Assembly (NCBI GenBank): GCA_016946835.1
Contig: JACVTC010000248.1
Coordinates: 27,960-91,959, forward strand
Reading direction: 5' to 3'
Origin: Neocallimastix lanati (nom. inval.)
Lineage: Eukaryota > Neocallimastigomycota > Neocallimastigomycetes > Neocallimastigales > Neocallimastigaceae
DNA length: 64,000 bases
Of this stretch, positions 13,585 through 28,959 are shown in pieces (position 1 is the first letter of the stretch; each line of letters opens with the position of its first letter). The notes under the pieces were generated by a model. It searched no databases, was not told the origin of the DNA, and saw only the letters and a program-made list of their open reading frames with translations. The translations under genes and the position numbers were made by a program.

Positions 13585-16034
13585 TTTACTTTATATAATT
13601 ATGTATTTCAAAAATAAATAGTGTAAAGATTAAATAAATAAATAATTGATATAAAAATAATTTAAAAATTCAGAATTATTTTTCCCAAGAATATACGTTG
13701 ATAATAAATTCTAACATTAAATATTTATTTTAATAATAGATTTCAAAAATCCTATTAAAATAAAATAAAAATAAAATAAAATTAATTAGGTTATATAAAC
13801 CATATAATTTTATTACAAAAAAAAAAGTTAGAAAATTTCTATTGTATTAATATTTGTAAAATTTATAAATTTTATTAAAATATATATATATAAATTGATT
13901 ACCTTTTTAATAATAATAAGAAGTGTTATTTTTTTGTTTTATTTTCTTTATATTAATAAATAAAATTAAATCCTTTTCAAATAGATTTCTTGATTACTTT
14001 TTTTTTTTATTTGTTATTACTATATTATTGATATCATTGAAATGAATATAAATAATTTTTATATAATTATTTGTATTAATTTATAATGATATTAGATAAT
14101 ACTTGTAATTCAAATTATCTAATAGTTAATTTTCTATTTATTATCTTTTGATTATTCTTTTAATATTATTATTATTAGCTTTTATATTTATTTGATTAAA
14201 TTTTAAATTTTATCTTAAGTTTATTATACTGTTTTTCCTTTTTATTTTGTTATTGATTTTATTTTGTTTTACTTTTATTAATTATTATTTTTAATTTGTT
14301 AAAATTCTTCAATATATATATATATTTTTTTATAATTTTTATCATAGTTTATCATCTATGTTTTTTTCTTTATTAAATAATTTCTTTTTTTTTTTTTTTT
14401 TTTTTTTTAAAAAATATATATATATTCACTTTCACATTCTAAATAAATAAACACTAAAATAAATGTAAAGTAAAAATATTTTATTATTTTAACTTTACTT
14501 TATCTAATACTTTATTATTTTTCTTTTTATTATTAAATAATCTATTACAAATAAAAAAAAGACAGTACTTTTAATAAAAAAAATTTTTTTTTTCTTTTTT
14601 TTTTTTTTTTTTGGAATTATAAAAATTTTATATAAATTAAAAGTTTAATATTAGAATATTAATATAAATATATAAATATTAAAAATAATTTTAAATAAAT
14701 ATAATATATACATTGCATATATTAATATAAATATTATTAATAATTATTAATAAAATAATACTTAATATAAATATAATATATAAAAATATTAAAAATATGA
14801 TAACACCTTTCCTATCTATCTGCTAGAAAGATTTAATTTTATATAATAAATGAATAATTATGTATATTTCTTGTATTAATTCTATATTAATTTATACTAT
14901 CAAAGTGATAAAAAATAAAAATATTTATAGTAATAAAAGAAAGAAAGAAAAAAAAAAAAAAGGAATATCCTATTTATTATATTAATGATAAGAATGGTCA
15001 TATAAAGTGAGCAGACACTAATAAAAAAAAATAAAAATAAAAATATAAATTATAATTTTTGTTCAATTTTATATTTATATATATAAATATAAATATATAT
15101 ATTTAGTTATAAAAGATTAAAGATATTAATATATACAAATGCATATATAATACATATATAAAAAGGATAGGATATTTTTAAACAAAAATAAAGGAATTAT
15201 TATATATTATATATTGTAAATCATAATTTTAAAATGAGACTTTTAAAGCATTTGAAGCCTCTCAATAATATACTAAATTCAACATGACTTTATCATTTGC
15301 CTATGTTATTATTATTATTTGTGTTAGTATTATATTTACTATTATTCTACATTCCTTTTTTTTTTTATTTTTTTTTTATTTTATTATATATATATATTAA
15401 AATAAGATAAAATAAAATAATAGTAAAATTGAATAGAATAAAATATAGAAATAGAATAAAATATAAAATATATAAAAAATAGAATGAAATATATAAAACA
15501 TATACTAATATAAAAAGATTAATAATAAAAAAAAAAGATTAAAGAATTTTCAATGTATTATTATTATTATTATTTTTTTATTTATTTCATTTAAATTAAT
15601 TTTATTTTATATTTATTTTTATTTTTTATTTTTTATTTTTATTTTATTATATATAAAACTTTATTACAATTTAAAAAAAAAATCAATTTAATATGAATTA
15701 AAGTTTAAAAATTTCATTATTTTATTTGCATTCTATTGGATAAAATTTCATTTATTTTTCATTCCATAAAATTCATTTATTCTATTTAAATTCTATTTAT
15801 TTATATAATCATAAGAGAACACCTTTATATTTATTGTATATTGTGAAATCTATCTATTTATATAAAAGTATATATAGAGCTAATGCTATTTTTATATATT
15901 ATGGAATATATTTATATTAATGTTCCTTAACTAAGAAATACATTATATTTTATTATTATTAAAAAAGAATCTTATGACCCTACTATATATATATAAATTG
16001 AATATAAAAAGAAAGATTTTAATATATACAAATA
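13585..16034. other. gene-free AT spacer
   Basis: Upstream of the LAMTOR1-like gene on its left part. Contains T runs (about 14383-14408), TATATA runs and AAATA repeats. A 17-codon ATG frame at 15234 is too short to support. No other feature seen. Confidence 0.6.
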
Positions 16035-16393
16035 TATATTTTTATTATTTATTTATTGATGATTATTATTTATTTATTGATGATTATTATTTATTTATTA
16101 ATGATTATTATTTATTTATTGATGATTATTATTTATTTATTAATGATTATTATTTAATTATTAATGATTATTATTTATTTATTAATGACTATTATTTATT
16201 TATTAATGATTATTATTTATTTATTAATGATTATTATTTATTTATTAATGATTATTATTTATTTATTAATGATTATTATTTATTTATTAATGACTATTAT
16301 TTATTTATTAATGATTATTATTTATTTATTAATGATTATTATTTAATTATTAATGATTATTATTTATTTATTAATGATTATTATTTATTGCTT
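16035..16393. repeat. 21-bp tandem repeat (minisatellite)
   Basis: About 17 copies of a 21-bp unit (TTATTTATTTATTAATGAT plus two more bases) with few variants (GATGAT for AATGAT, GACTAT for GATTAT). Because 21 is divisible by three, two frames stay open and mimic a 'DYYLFIN' repeat protein. The lack of any normal codon context argues that it is non-coding. Confidence 0.9.
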
Positions 16394-16596
16394 ATTTATG
16401 TTAGAAACATTAAATATATATTTTTCAGTTAATTTTTGTGGTATGTTATATTTTTTTAAAATTTAGTTTATAAATTGATAGACTATACATTTGAAATATA
16501 AAAGATTTTCTGTTTTTATTTTTTACCTTTTTTTAAAGGCCTTTTTTTTTTGTTTGGTTGTTTGTTTGTTAAGCAAATTCTTTAATCCACATTAAA

Positions 16597-16873
<277 letters not shown>

Positions 16874-17594
16874 TTATTTTATTTTATTTTATTTAATCTT
16901 TATTAATACTTTACTTTTTATATTACTTTTCGATTTATTTTATTAATGTTTTACTCTTTTATACTATTTCACAATTTAAGTCTATTATTTTGTTTTATTT
17001 TAAACCTTTTTATTTTTATTTTCTTTTTTTTAATTTATTTTATCATTCCTTTCCTATTTTTATTTTTATTTTATTTTTCATTTTGGAGAAAATAATAATA
17101 TAGATAAATAAAAATTTAAGATAAAGAATTTCAAGCATTTATTAAATAAGATTTCAAAAATAAATTAATTATTATATAAATCACTAAACTTAATATATAT
17201 ATAATTTTTTTGTATGAATTAGTATTTTAAAATCAATTTATTAAATATTATAAACTTTTGATAGGTTTCGATTCTAATATTTTTTATTTTATCTTATTAA
17301 ACTTATATATATTTTTTGAATTTTTTTTTTCTTTATTAAAAAATACATATATATATATATTTAATAATGTTTAAAAGTTTAATTAAATATAGAACAATAT
17401 TATGATTAAACAAAACAGTTTTAAACCAAATTATAATATTGAATTCATATTTAAATTTTTACATGATATATTAATCTATTGAATAAAATAAAATTACAAA
17501 AATAAATTTTTTTTTTTTTGGTTAAACTTTCTACATCAATCATATTATTCCTTACTCAAATAATTAAATTATTAAAAAATTTAAAAAATAAAAT

Positions 17595-17629
<35 letters not shown>

Positions 17630-18189
17630 AGAAAAAAGTAAAATTATCAATAAAAATAAATATGTTTTAAAGATTAAATTTTTTTTAAGCTCTTCTTTTT
17701 TTTTTTTTTTTTATTTTTTTATATTTTAATGGAAAATGAGATGAGATGAACAACTTTAAATGTGATGAATATATGTATTATATAATAGTTCATAGAAATG
17801 TTGAAATTTTATTTTATTATACTTTATATATATATATTTAAGAAAAATAAATTATAATAGCATTAATAAAAAAAATATTTATTAGATATAGCCCTTTTTT
17901 TTCTTATTTCTTTTATTTTATTTTTCTTTTTTTTTTTAAATAAATAATTAATTAAAAAATATATCGAAATATAAATTAATTATAAAATTCTATTATATAT
18001 ATTTAAATATGTTCATTAGTGATAAGATATATTATAATAACTTTTCTTAATAAAAAAATCATCATTATTACTATTATAATAATTATCAATTATACAATTA
18101 TTTATTATAATTATCAAAAAATTTTTATAATTAATTATTAAATTTTTTTTTAAATATGTAAATTATTAATATGTAATTCAAAAAAAAAA
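16874..18189. other. gene-free AT spacer
   Basis: TTTTA-type repeats, then generic AT sequence with an A/G-rich run at about 17594-17638. Nothing recognised. Confidence 0.6.
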
Positions 18190-18462
18190 AAAAAGTGGGA
18201 ATACTCTATTCGTTTAAAAATTCTAGTTTATTATACATAATTTTCAAAATAAATTTTAATATATCTAATTATTATCCAAGTATTAAATGGGTTGTCATTT
18301 CGATCAATATCCTTTGGTATTCCCTATCAATTGAGAATAAACAAGCATACCTTCAACATTATTTTTACCTACATTGACATTAGCATGCTTTTTTAATCAA
18401 ATGTCTCCATAAAAAAAAAATTAATATCATTTTAGAACTGTCTTTTTATTTTATTTTATTAC

Positions 18463-18540
<78 letters not shown>

Positions 18541-18765
18541 ATATTTATTTATAAGATATAAAAGGATAGGATAATTATTTTCAGAGTATTCTTTTGTACA
18601 ATGCCATGCCCTAACTTTAATAGTTCTAACATCTAGCTTGAAATAAAAATAAATTAAAATAAAAATAAAAATGATAAGGGTTACTCTTTTAAGCTAATTA
18701 AAGTCCCATCTCCCGAAACATCACGATGAATTGGTAATAAAAGTCTCCCAAAAACTTAAAAAAAA
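18190..18765 (-). pseudogene. ankyrin-repeat gene remnant
   Basis: Three richer pockets on the minus strand, reading right to left, give 'FGRLLLPIHRDVSGDGTLIS' (near 18755-18680), 'KEYSENNYPI' (near 18610-18570) and 'KKHANVNVGKNNVEGMLVYS' (near 18395-18320). 'HANVNVGKNN' is a typical ankyrin loop. The pieces lie in different frames and a long AAT run (18467-18540) sits between them. It is a decayed member of the same family as the remnants at 2.4-4.5 kb. The ankyrin assignment of the rightmost piece is the weakest. Confidence 0.5.
18466..18540. repeat. (ATT)n microsatellite, about 25 units
   Basis: Uninterrupted ATT triplets lying inside the decayed ankyrin remnant. It probably expanded after the gene died. 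Confidence 0.95.
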
Positions 18766-19288
18766 AAAAAAATTGTTTTTTTTTTTTTTATATGTGTATA
18801 TTTATATAAATATCATATATATATATATTATTTGTTTATTTGCTTTTCGTTAATGATGTTATTTTTTAATTTCTTGTTTTACAAATTATAAAACTTTTGG
18901 TAAATTTAAATTTTTAATTTAATATTAATTAAATATTATACAATAAAAAAAAAAGGTTTATTCTCATGCTTAAGAGTTAGAAAAAAATGATTTTACTTTA
19001 TTATTTTATAAAGTATGCTTTTTTTTTTTTTTTTTTTTTTTTTATTTATTTATTTATTTATTTAAAGTTTAAAAAATGATTTTTTATTCAAATTTGTTAA
19101 CTTTATATTATTATTATTATTATTTTAAACCTATATGTTTTATAACTAATAAAAATATATATAAATACATAATCTATAATACATACATATATATATATGT
19201 ATGTATTATATTTTTTTCCATTTTTTCATTTTTTTTTTTTTTAATATTATTTATTACATATATATGTACTTTATTTAAAAACTATTAT

Positions 19289-19343
<55 letters not shown>

Positions 19344-20569
19344 AATTTATATTGATTTTTATCCAAAAAAATCATTGCTACTCTTTTCTATCTAATTAAA
19401 TTTAATGATTTTTATTTATTACCAACTAATTTAGAGAAAATATAATATATTAGTTAATTTTAAATAGTATAACAATAAAAAGCTTTAAATAGTAAAACAA
19501 TAAAAAAGTTATATGAAATTCATTAATAAAAAATTTTAATTGCAATAAAGTAAAAATATTTAATATTATTTTTTATCCTTTTTTATATATATCTTGTTTT
19601 TTGGTTTTGGTTTTGGTTTTTTTTTGGTTTTGATTTTTATTAGTTTCTTTAATTAATTTATAATCTTAAATAAAAATTCATAAAAAAAAAAAAAATAATA
19701 ATAATATAATAATAATAAGATTTAACATATTAAAGTTATTTATAGGATAATGAAACTAAAATATTTTTTCATAAAAAAAATAAATAAAAAGATTTTATTA
19801 TCCTAAAATTCTCATACTTCAATTTTATTTCTTTTCTTTTTTTTTTTTTTATTCATATACATAATTAGCTTTATTATTTTTATTTTCTTATTTTTATTTT
19901 TATATTATTAATTTTAATTTTAGATAAAAATTATCATTCTTTTTTATTATAAACTTTAACTGTATCCTCTATTAAATTTTAAATACAATATTTTTAAGTG
20001 TTTTTTCTTAATGACTCAATATTTATTCATCATAAATGAATGCATTAAACAATGAATTTTTATATTTTATAAAATTCTCCTTATATTAAAGATAAAAAAT
20101 AAAGCAATAAAATAATATTATTAATATTAATAATAATAAAAAAAAAAAGGTATTAATTAAAATTAACACAAATCACAATGAATAAAAAATTATATATATG
20201 ATATTTAATAGGATAGAAATTATATTTATATATATAAATAATAATAAATTTAGATATATTTAAATAATTAATAATTAAATAATAAATAATAATATTTTAA
20301 GAATAAAATGATTATTAATAAAATAAAATATTTAGTATTAATAAAATATATATATAATAAAATAAAATAAAAACTACTAACCAAAATATAATTAAAATAA
20401 AAATAATTAAAATAAAAATAACAAAAATAAAATATAATAAAAATAAAATATAATAAAAATAAAATATAATAAAAATAATATAATAAAATTAATAAATATT
20501 AATTAAAATAAAAGAGGTAAAAAAAAAATTTTTTTTTTATCAAATAATATTAATAAATTTTTTTTATAG
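18766..20569. other. gene-free AT spacer
   Basis: Holds a run of about 50 T (about 19293-19342), a GGTTTT cluster at 19603-19627, and tandem AAAATATAAT repeats at about 20400-20480. The Phe/Tyr ORF at 19076-19399 is T-rich DNA. Confidence 0.6.
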
Positions 20570-20765
20570 CCAATAAAACGGATCCTTATTACAATACCTG
20601 ACTTTGTATTAAGTTTTGGGTGAATGATTGGAAAAAAAAGCTAGAAAATAAATAAACCAGCGAAATAGCGAACACCTTTTCTTAAAAAACATCCAACAAT
20701 AAACCTTCTATTTATAACCAATAGGAGAAGAGGTATAACTCTTTATTCTATAGGATAATAAATAT
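20570..20765 (-). promoter_or_regulatory. promoter-like pocket with CCAAT and TATA boxes
   Basis: An island clearly richer in G+C than its surroundings. On the minus strand an ATTGG (20722-20718) is followed directly by TATAAATAG (20716-20708). Further CCAAT-type pentamers lie near 20573 (plus) and 20628 (ATTGG). The TATAAATAG core equals that seen in the LTR promoters at 50911 and 63102, so a decayed solo LTR is possible. No gene lies downstream on the minus strand, so the role is unknown. Confidence 0.35.
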
Positions 20766-23700
20766 TTATTAATATTTTTATATTATATTATTGTTATTGT
20801 TGCAATAGAGGAGGCTTTATCCTTTTTTTCTTTTTTCTTTTTATATTTGTTTTATATTTACTTTTTTATTTTGTTTATTTTATTTTATATAATTTTATAA
20901 TTTTTTATAATTTATTAATTTTTATTTAAATTAATACATATACCAATTAATATTAAAAATAAAAATAAAGATAATTTTATATTTATTCATGAAACAATTT
21001 TTAAAAATATAATTAATATCAATATAAATTAAATAAAAATATTATTAATAATTAAACTACTTAAAAAAAAAAAAAAAAAAAAAATGTCATATCATTATAC
21101 CATTATTATAATAAATAATTTAAACTGTTCTATTAAAAATTGTCAAGATTACATTATGAAAATAAATTTATAATAAAAAATAAATTATATATATTGAAGT
21201 AATAAGTAATATATAAATAAAAAATGCAAGAATACAAAAATACAAAAATACAAAAATCAATAATAAAAAAATAAAAATAAAAGAGTTCTGTCTTATAATA
21301 ATATTATTATTATTATTTAGAATCATTAATAAAATTATGAAACCAAAATATAATCATTACAAATAAAAAAATATATTTATATTTTGTGGAGTAACTAATA
21401 ATTTGATAATAATATAAAAATTAAAAAAAAATAATAATAATATAAAAACTTCTAAATAATAATAAAATTGATATTATATAATAATAAATCAAGTTTAAAT
21501 TGTTATTTTTTTGAAAAAAATAAAATACTATATCAATTAGATTTCAAATATTATATATGTAAATAATAAAGATAAAATTAGTTATTTTTTTAAAAAAATA
21601 AATAAATAAATAAATAAAAATTAAGTAAATAATGTACATATAAATGAAAATATACAAATTTTAATAATAAATTAAAAAAAATACTCATTAAATTATATTA
21701 AAAATATATAACAATATGAGTTATTATATTTATAAATATAAGTTAATCATAATTCCATTTATTATCAATTGTAAATAAAAAATATAATATTTTAATATCA
21801 ATGAACCTTATATTCACTAAAAAAAAATAATAATAAATATTTATCAATACTTTTATCATTAATAATTATTACTATCATCATTTAATTAATAATAATAAAC
21901 AATAATGACAATGCATTTAATCATATGAAATTAATTTAATATGTGATATATAGAAGATTTACTTCCTATAACATTGTATTTATTAATACATTAGACTTTG
22001 ATAATTATTACTATCAACATTCAATTATAATTGACCTAAATATATATATTTATTACTATATAATTAGTTCATTCTAAAAAGAAATATATATAAGAAAAAA
22101 AAAGATATTCATATTTGAAATACTTTGGTTTTTTATAATATTAAATAAAAAAAAAAAGTAAATAATAATATTAATTATAAGTTTTAAAAAAAAACACAAA
22201 GTATAAAATAAAAGATACTTTTACTAGAAAAAAAATGTTAATTTATAAACAATTGATTTATGAAATTACTTTTTTTCTTCAAAGTAAATTAATAAAAAAA
22301 AATAATAATAGTAATTATAGTATTCTTTATACCCTTTTTTGAATTATTTACTTATAAATATTATTTTTAATAAATAATATTTAATATAATAAATGTATAC
22401 ATTTATTATCAATTTATTTTCTTTTAAGAAATTGAATTTTGAAATTGAAAATAATAAAAATAATAAATTTCAAAGTAATAAAAGCAATGTTTTCAACACT
22501 TTAATATTCATTCCACTATTTTTTAAAAAAGAAAAAAAACATTACTATATAATAAATTAAGAATTTCACCATATACCCAATATTTAATAAACCAGTAAAA
22601 TATACCTAATTTTTACAAATTCAAATTCACTCTTTCAATAATTAAATTATTAATTAATTGATAATACATACATAATAAAATATGAAAATATTACATTAAT
22701 GAAATAATACATACATTATATTAATTAGTAGATAATATATATTTATTAATAATAATATATATATTATTAAAAAGGATTATGTTTTATAAATGATAATAAT
22801 AAAAAAATTTTCATTACCAAGAGGACAAGAAAAAATTAATATATTGATAATATATTAAATTCAATTCAATTTTATTAAATAATAAATAAAGTATAAAAAA
22901 TTATTATAGATTATAATAAAAGATATATCAGCATAAGAAACAAATCAATTAATTCAATATATTAAAAATACATTAATAGTATAATTTTAATAATGAATAA
23001 GGTTAATATATGAAAAGTATAATGATATACATAAAATTTTAAATTTTATATTATTTGTTGAATATAGAAATTGATTTTAATATATTATTCAACATATAAA
23101 TTATATATATTTTTATATTAAATTTATTAATTATTATACTAATCTTTTTTTTTATTTATTATTATTTATTATTATTTATTATTATTTATTATTATTTATT
23201 ATTATTTATTTTTTTTTTTTATTTTTATTAACTTTTTTTTTTTGTTAAAATTATTATTGTATATATTTAAAAAGTAGACCAAATCTAAATAATGGTGGAA
23301 GTTTTTTTTTAATAATATAACTAAATAAAAAAAAACAAAAATTTTAGAAGTCTTCAAACTTTAAATAGGAAAAAATTCTTTATACTAATATTATTATTGA
23401 TACAATTTACTATTTTAATATTGTAAAAAAAAGTATAAAAAAAAATTAATAATCAATAAATTATTTAATCAAATTTAAAATTTATATTTTTATAGATAAA
23501 TATATTTCAACTTTTTTTTTTCTTGTATTTTAAATAACAAAATATTTATTATTATAGTATTATAATTTTTTAATTTTTTTAAAGAAATAAGTACCAAACT
23601 AAAACATTCTAGCAATTTAAAGTTAAATTAGATTTAATAATATTATTTTTTTTTAATTAATAGAATTATTTAAAGAATATCATAGAACAAAATTTATCCA

Positions 23701-23804
23701 TCAAATTTTTAAAAATAATATTTAAAAAAAAAAAAAAAAATTGTAATTATCTTTTTTCATTTTCGTTTAAAAATATACATCAACAAATAACTTAAAATAT
23801 AATC
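20766..23804. other. gene-free AT spacer upstream of the NF-YA gene
   Basis: Very AT-rich, with an ATTATTT minisatellite at about 23155-23215. No other gene, repeat family or RNA recognised. Confidence 0.6.
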
Positions 23805-24908
23805 ATGGACGCCGTATCTGCTTCTGTTCAAGGAGGTACCTCTTCAACAATGGCTGGAAATACTAATAGTGCAGCTGCAGCTACAAATAATGATCTTTCA
23901 CAATATGCTCAAGTTATTCAACAATTATATCCATATAATAATGTTGTAAGTAACTTCTTTAATAACATTATTGAAATTATTAAAAAGTCAAAAAAAAACT
24001 TTTTATAAATTTAAAAAAAAAAAAGGTTAATTTAGATTTCAAATTATTTAAAATGAAATTTCTAAAACATAATTTTTATAATTTCTTCTTTTTATTCATA
24101 ATTTTTTTTAAAAAAATAATATAATAAAATAATTATTTAAATATATATATTATTTTTATTTTTTAAATTTATATTTATAATAATAAAACAGTTATTACAA
24201 TCATCGCAGAATCATGTTGCGCCATTTGGATTACAAGGTGCTAATCAACAAGCTGGTACCACATCAACAAATCAATCTCAAGATGCTTTAGCTGCTGCTG
24301 CTGCCGCCGTAGCTGTTGCATTCCCAAATAATCCATCATTAATGGCTGCTGCCGCAGCGGCGAGCGTTGGTGGTGCTACAGCAGCAGGCGTTGTTCAAAA
24401 TACTGGTGAAGAGCCACTCTATGTTAATGCCAAACAATATCACAGAATTCTAAAGAGAAGAGAAGCAAGATCTAAATGGGAAGCTTATAATAAGAATCCA
24501 AAGAAGGTTAAAGGTTATTTACATGAATCTCGTCATAAGCATGCTATGAAGCGTCCACGTGGTCCAGGTGGTCGTTTCTTATCATCTAAGGAATTAGCTG
24601 ATATGGCTTTAAAACAACAACAGCAGCAACAGCAACAGGAACAACAAAAACAACAAAATCAACAAAATCAAAATCAACAAAATCAAGGACAAACACAACA
24701 ACAGTCACAACAACAATCACAACAACAATCACAAATACAAAACCAACAACAAAATATGACACAAGTTAATGCTCAAAACTTGACTCAAAATTTAAATATT
24801 CTAAATACTGCTAATACAGTTCAACAAGTAAATCAACAGGCATCATCTCAACTTTCACAACAATTTCTGCAACAACAAGGGGTTATGGCTCAACAATCTA
24901 CTCAATAA
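23805..24908 (+). CDS. HAP2: CCAAT-binding factor subunit A (NF-YA / HAP2), two exons
   Basis: Sequence-specific subunit of the heterotrimeric NF-Y/HAP complex, which binds CCAAT boxes in promoters. Exon 1 is 23805-23945, a GTAAGT..CAG intron of 246 bp follows, and exon 2 is 24192-24908. The protein has 285 residues. Residues about 120-140 (from '[21 protein letters not shown]') form the helix that contacts the NF-YB/NF-YC histone-fold pair. A 15-residue linker follows. Residues 156-176 (the [19 protein letters not shown] box) contact DNA and are of fungal type. N-terminal Ala/Gln/Asn-rich and C-terminal poly-Gln stretches are the usual activation regions. All key residues are present. The ATG is the first in frame and is preceded by an A-rich context. 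No neighbouring gene is close. Confidence 0.97.
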
Positions 24909-26562
24909 ATAAATTAAATTAAAATATATATATTTATTTATTAATTATAATATTTTTTTTTTTTTTTTTTTTTGTTAAATTAAAATCTCTTTAATAGATA
25001 ACTATTTTTTTTTTTTCTAATTACTTTTTTTTTCCTTTTTTTACTTTTATCCTTTTTTACTTTTTTTTACTTTTAATATTATTATTAAAATTTCATACAA
25101 AAGTGTATAAAATAAAATAAAATAATAATAATATAATAATAATAAATTATAATAAATTATTATCAAAATGAACAAAAGTTTATCATCATTATTATTAATA
25201 TAAGAAATTTGTTTTTTTTTTTTGTTTTTTTTTTTTTTAATCAATTCATATTATATAACTAGATAGTTATAGTTAATTGCGATGGATAAATCCTATTAAT
25301 TCTATTATATGTTGTAATGTTGTAATAATCGAGTTGTTTATATATATTTTTTATTATTTATCTTATTTTATGGTTAACTGTTTTTAAAGGGTGAACAACC
25401 TTTTAATAAATATTAATTAAACATAAAAAAAAAAATAAAAATAAAAAATAAAAATAAAAATTAAAAAATTAAAAAGAAAAAAAGAAAAAAAAAAAGGAAA
25501 AAAGTATTGGCCCTTTTTAGTTAAATTAATTAATGAATAAAAAAAAAAAAAAAAAGTGGATCATAGTCATAAAATTTGAAATTTTTTTTTTTTTAATGTA
25601 GGAAATAGTAAAAAAAAAAAAAAAAACCATTGGATTCCAATAAAAAAAAAAAATTTTTTTTAATAAATAAAAATAAAAAATAAAAATAAAAAGTAAAAAA
25701 ATAAATAAATTAAATAAATAAATAAATTAAATAAATAAATAAATAAATTAAATAAAATAAAATTAATTTAATTATTTAACTAAAATAAATAAATAAAATA
25801 AAAATAAATAAATATAAATATAAATAAATATAAATATAAATAATCTAATTTTTTTTTTTTTTTTTAAAAAAAGTAGTTTAAATAAAAAAAAAAAATCATT
25901 AAATTATTATTATTTTTTTTATTCTCTTTCTTACTCTTACTCTTACTCTCACATCTCCTCTCATTTCTTTTTTTTTCTTTTATTTTTTATAATTATATAT
26001 ATATTATATTTATTTCATCTTTATTTTATATTTATTTCATCTTTATTTTATTTTTAAATTTATAGGTTTACAACATTTTTTAAATCAAAAAATAAAAAAA
26101 AAAAAAAAAATCCTTAATCTATTTTAATTATTTTTTATTTATTTTATTTATTTATTATTTTATTTTATTTTATTTTTTTTTTTATTTTATTTTATTTTAT
26201 TTAGTTTATCTATAAAACACACGAAATTTTATAATTAAAAAAAAAATTAAATAATAATTAAATAATTAAATATATAATGAACCAACAATTATAATTATAA
26301 ATAATAATATTTGTATTAATAATTATATATAATAATATTTGTATTATTATTTATTACTTATTATTATTATTATTATTTAGTATAAATGCAAAATAAATAT
26401 ATATATATATATATATTTATTTATTTAGTTAGTTATTTATTTATTTTTTAAATATAAATATTTTTTTTTTAATATTTATCCATTAATATTAATTATATTT
26501 TTTTATTTTTATTTTTATTTTTATTTTTTAATTTATTTTTTTTTCCATCATTAATTTGCTTT

Positions 26563-26601
<39 letters not shown>

Positions 26602-26703
26602 AAATATTTATTATATATTAATATAATTTATATATTAAATTTTAACAAATCGTTGGACTTTCAATTTTTTATTTTTTTTTTTATTTTTTTTATTTTCCTT
26701 TTC

Positions 26704-26734
<31 letters not shown>

Positions 26735-28160
26735 AATCTACCATTTATTTTTAATTGATGTATTATTAAATATTAAATATTAAAATTGCTTTATTATTAT
26801 TTGTAAAGGTAAAATGAAAAAAAAAAATTTTTAACAAATAATATTCATCTAAAACACATAAAAAAAAAAAAATTATATATATATATTTATATATACATAA
26901 TTAATGATACCAAAAAATAAAAATAAAAAAAAAAAAATTAAAAATTAAAAATTAAAAATATAATTAAAATTAAACATAAAATTTTAAAATTTTATTTTTT
27001 TTTTTTTTTTGTTCTGTTTTTTTTTTAAAAAAAATTATTTTATTTTAATTTTATTTTATTTGAAATTATTTTCATTTATATTTAATTTTATTTTATTTGA
27101 TATTATTTTCATTTACATTTAATTTTATTTTACTTTATTCTTATTAGTTATTTTTTTTTACATATTAATTTACTTTATTCTTATTAGTTATTTAAAAAAA
27201 AAAAAAAAATTAAAATTGGATGAAAGGTTTTTCGATGTCCATTTTATTTTACTGAATAAATTATAAATTTTAAATTAAAAATTAATAATAGTTTTGTAAG
27301 TAAATATTTAAATTTATATCAATTATATAATTATTACAAAATAAAATAAATTTTTTAATTATACAAAACTCCTACTATATAATGAATAGTCGGCAACAGA
27401 TTTTAATAACAAAAAAAAAAAATTAAATAATATTATTATTAATTCTTTTTTATAAATCCCAAATTATTATTATTATTATTATTTATTATTATTCATCTAT
27501 ATCCATAATTAAAAAAAAAAAAAAAAATATAAAAAGATTATTTATTTATATAAATTTATACATTTTTATTTATTTATTTATTTATTTATTATTATCTAAA
27601 TCTTAAACAAAATTTTAATTTAGTTTTAAAAAGGGTTAAACCTATTTTTAACGGGTGTGGGGCATTTCGCCAGGTTGCATTTCGCCATTTTTTGAAAGCA
27701 TGTGGCGTATTAAAAAAATGTGGCAATTCGCCAAGTTGCATTTCACCAAATTGAAAATTATTAAATAAATAAATAAATAAATACAATAAATAAAATTATT
27801 ATTAATATCGCATAAAAACAATTTTAAAAAAAATATATTTTGAATTAATATTTATTTATTTATTCTTTATTTATATCAATACTCTACTTGTCGAAATGCA
27901 ACCTGGCGAAAAGCAACTTGGGGAAATGCAACTTGGGGAAATGCAACTTGGGGAATTGCAACATTTTAATACTACGCCACTTGGTGAAATGCAACCTGGC
28001 GAAATGCAATTTGGGGAAATGCAACTCTCCCGTTATTATCTAAATCTTAAACAAAATTTTAATTTAATTGTAAAAAGGGTTAAACCTATTTTTAACCCTT
28101 TAAAAACTAACCCTTACACAATTCAATAATTTTTTTTTTTAGTATAAAAATCTAATAATG

Positions 28161-28193
<33 letters not shown>

Positions 28194-28389
28194 GTAATAA
28201 TAATAATAATAAAAGATAATAATGAATTAAATAGGACATAAATTTTTTTTTTTTTTTTTACAGTAGCAACTATAACAAAGTTTTTTTAACTTTATAGTAA
28301 TTACATGAAAACACAAATTAATAAACTAATAAAAAAAATTATAATATATATATATTTATTATTTGTCGAATTAGAACTTAATAATATAA

Positions 28390-28434
<45 letters not shown>

Positions 28435-28533
28435 AAAATAAAAAAATAATATTCAAAATAAAAGTATTTAAATAAATTCAGAAAAACAGTTCATATTACA
28501 ATGAAACCTCACCTCCAAGATTATAAGATTTCC

Positions 28534-28581
<48 letters not shown>

Positions 28582-28911
28582 AATATTTATTCCCCGGTTT
28601 TAGGGTTTGGAATTGACTATCTGAAAAAAAAGAAAGAAAGAATGGTCTTCTTCTTCTCACTTTCAAAGGCATTAGATACAGCAAGCAAGCCTGTTTTACT
28701 TTACATTTTTTAGCATTGACACTCCTATGGGCTAGTTTGTACTTATACCATCGGAATTAGCAAAAAAAAAAAAAACCCTTGTCGAGTAGCAGTTGCTAGC
28801 TCTAGCCATAAGTTCTGTATAGAGAAAGTCTCAAACAGATCGAACCAAGAATGACGTTTTTAGAAATAGTCACCAGAAATGATTTGGTTCTTAAATAAAA
28901 ACATTCTCATT

Positions 28912-28959
<48 letters not shown>
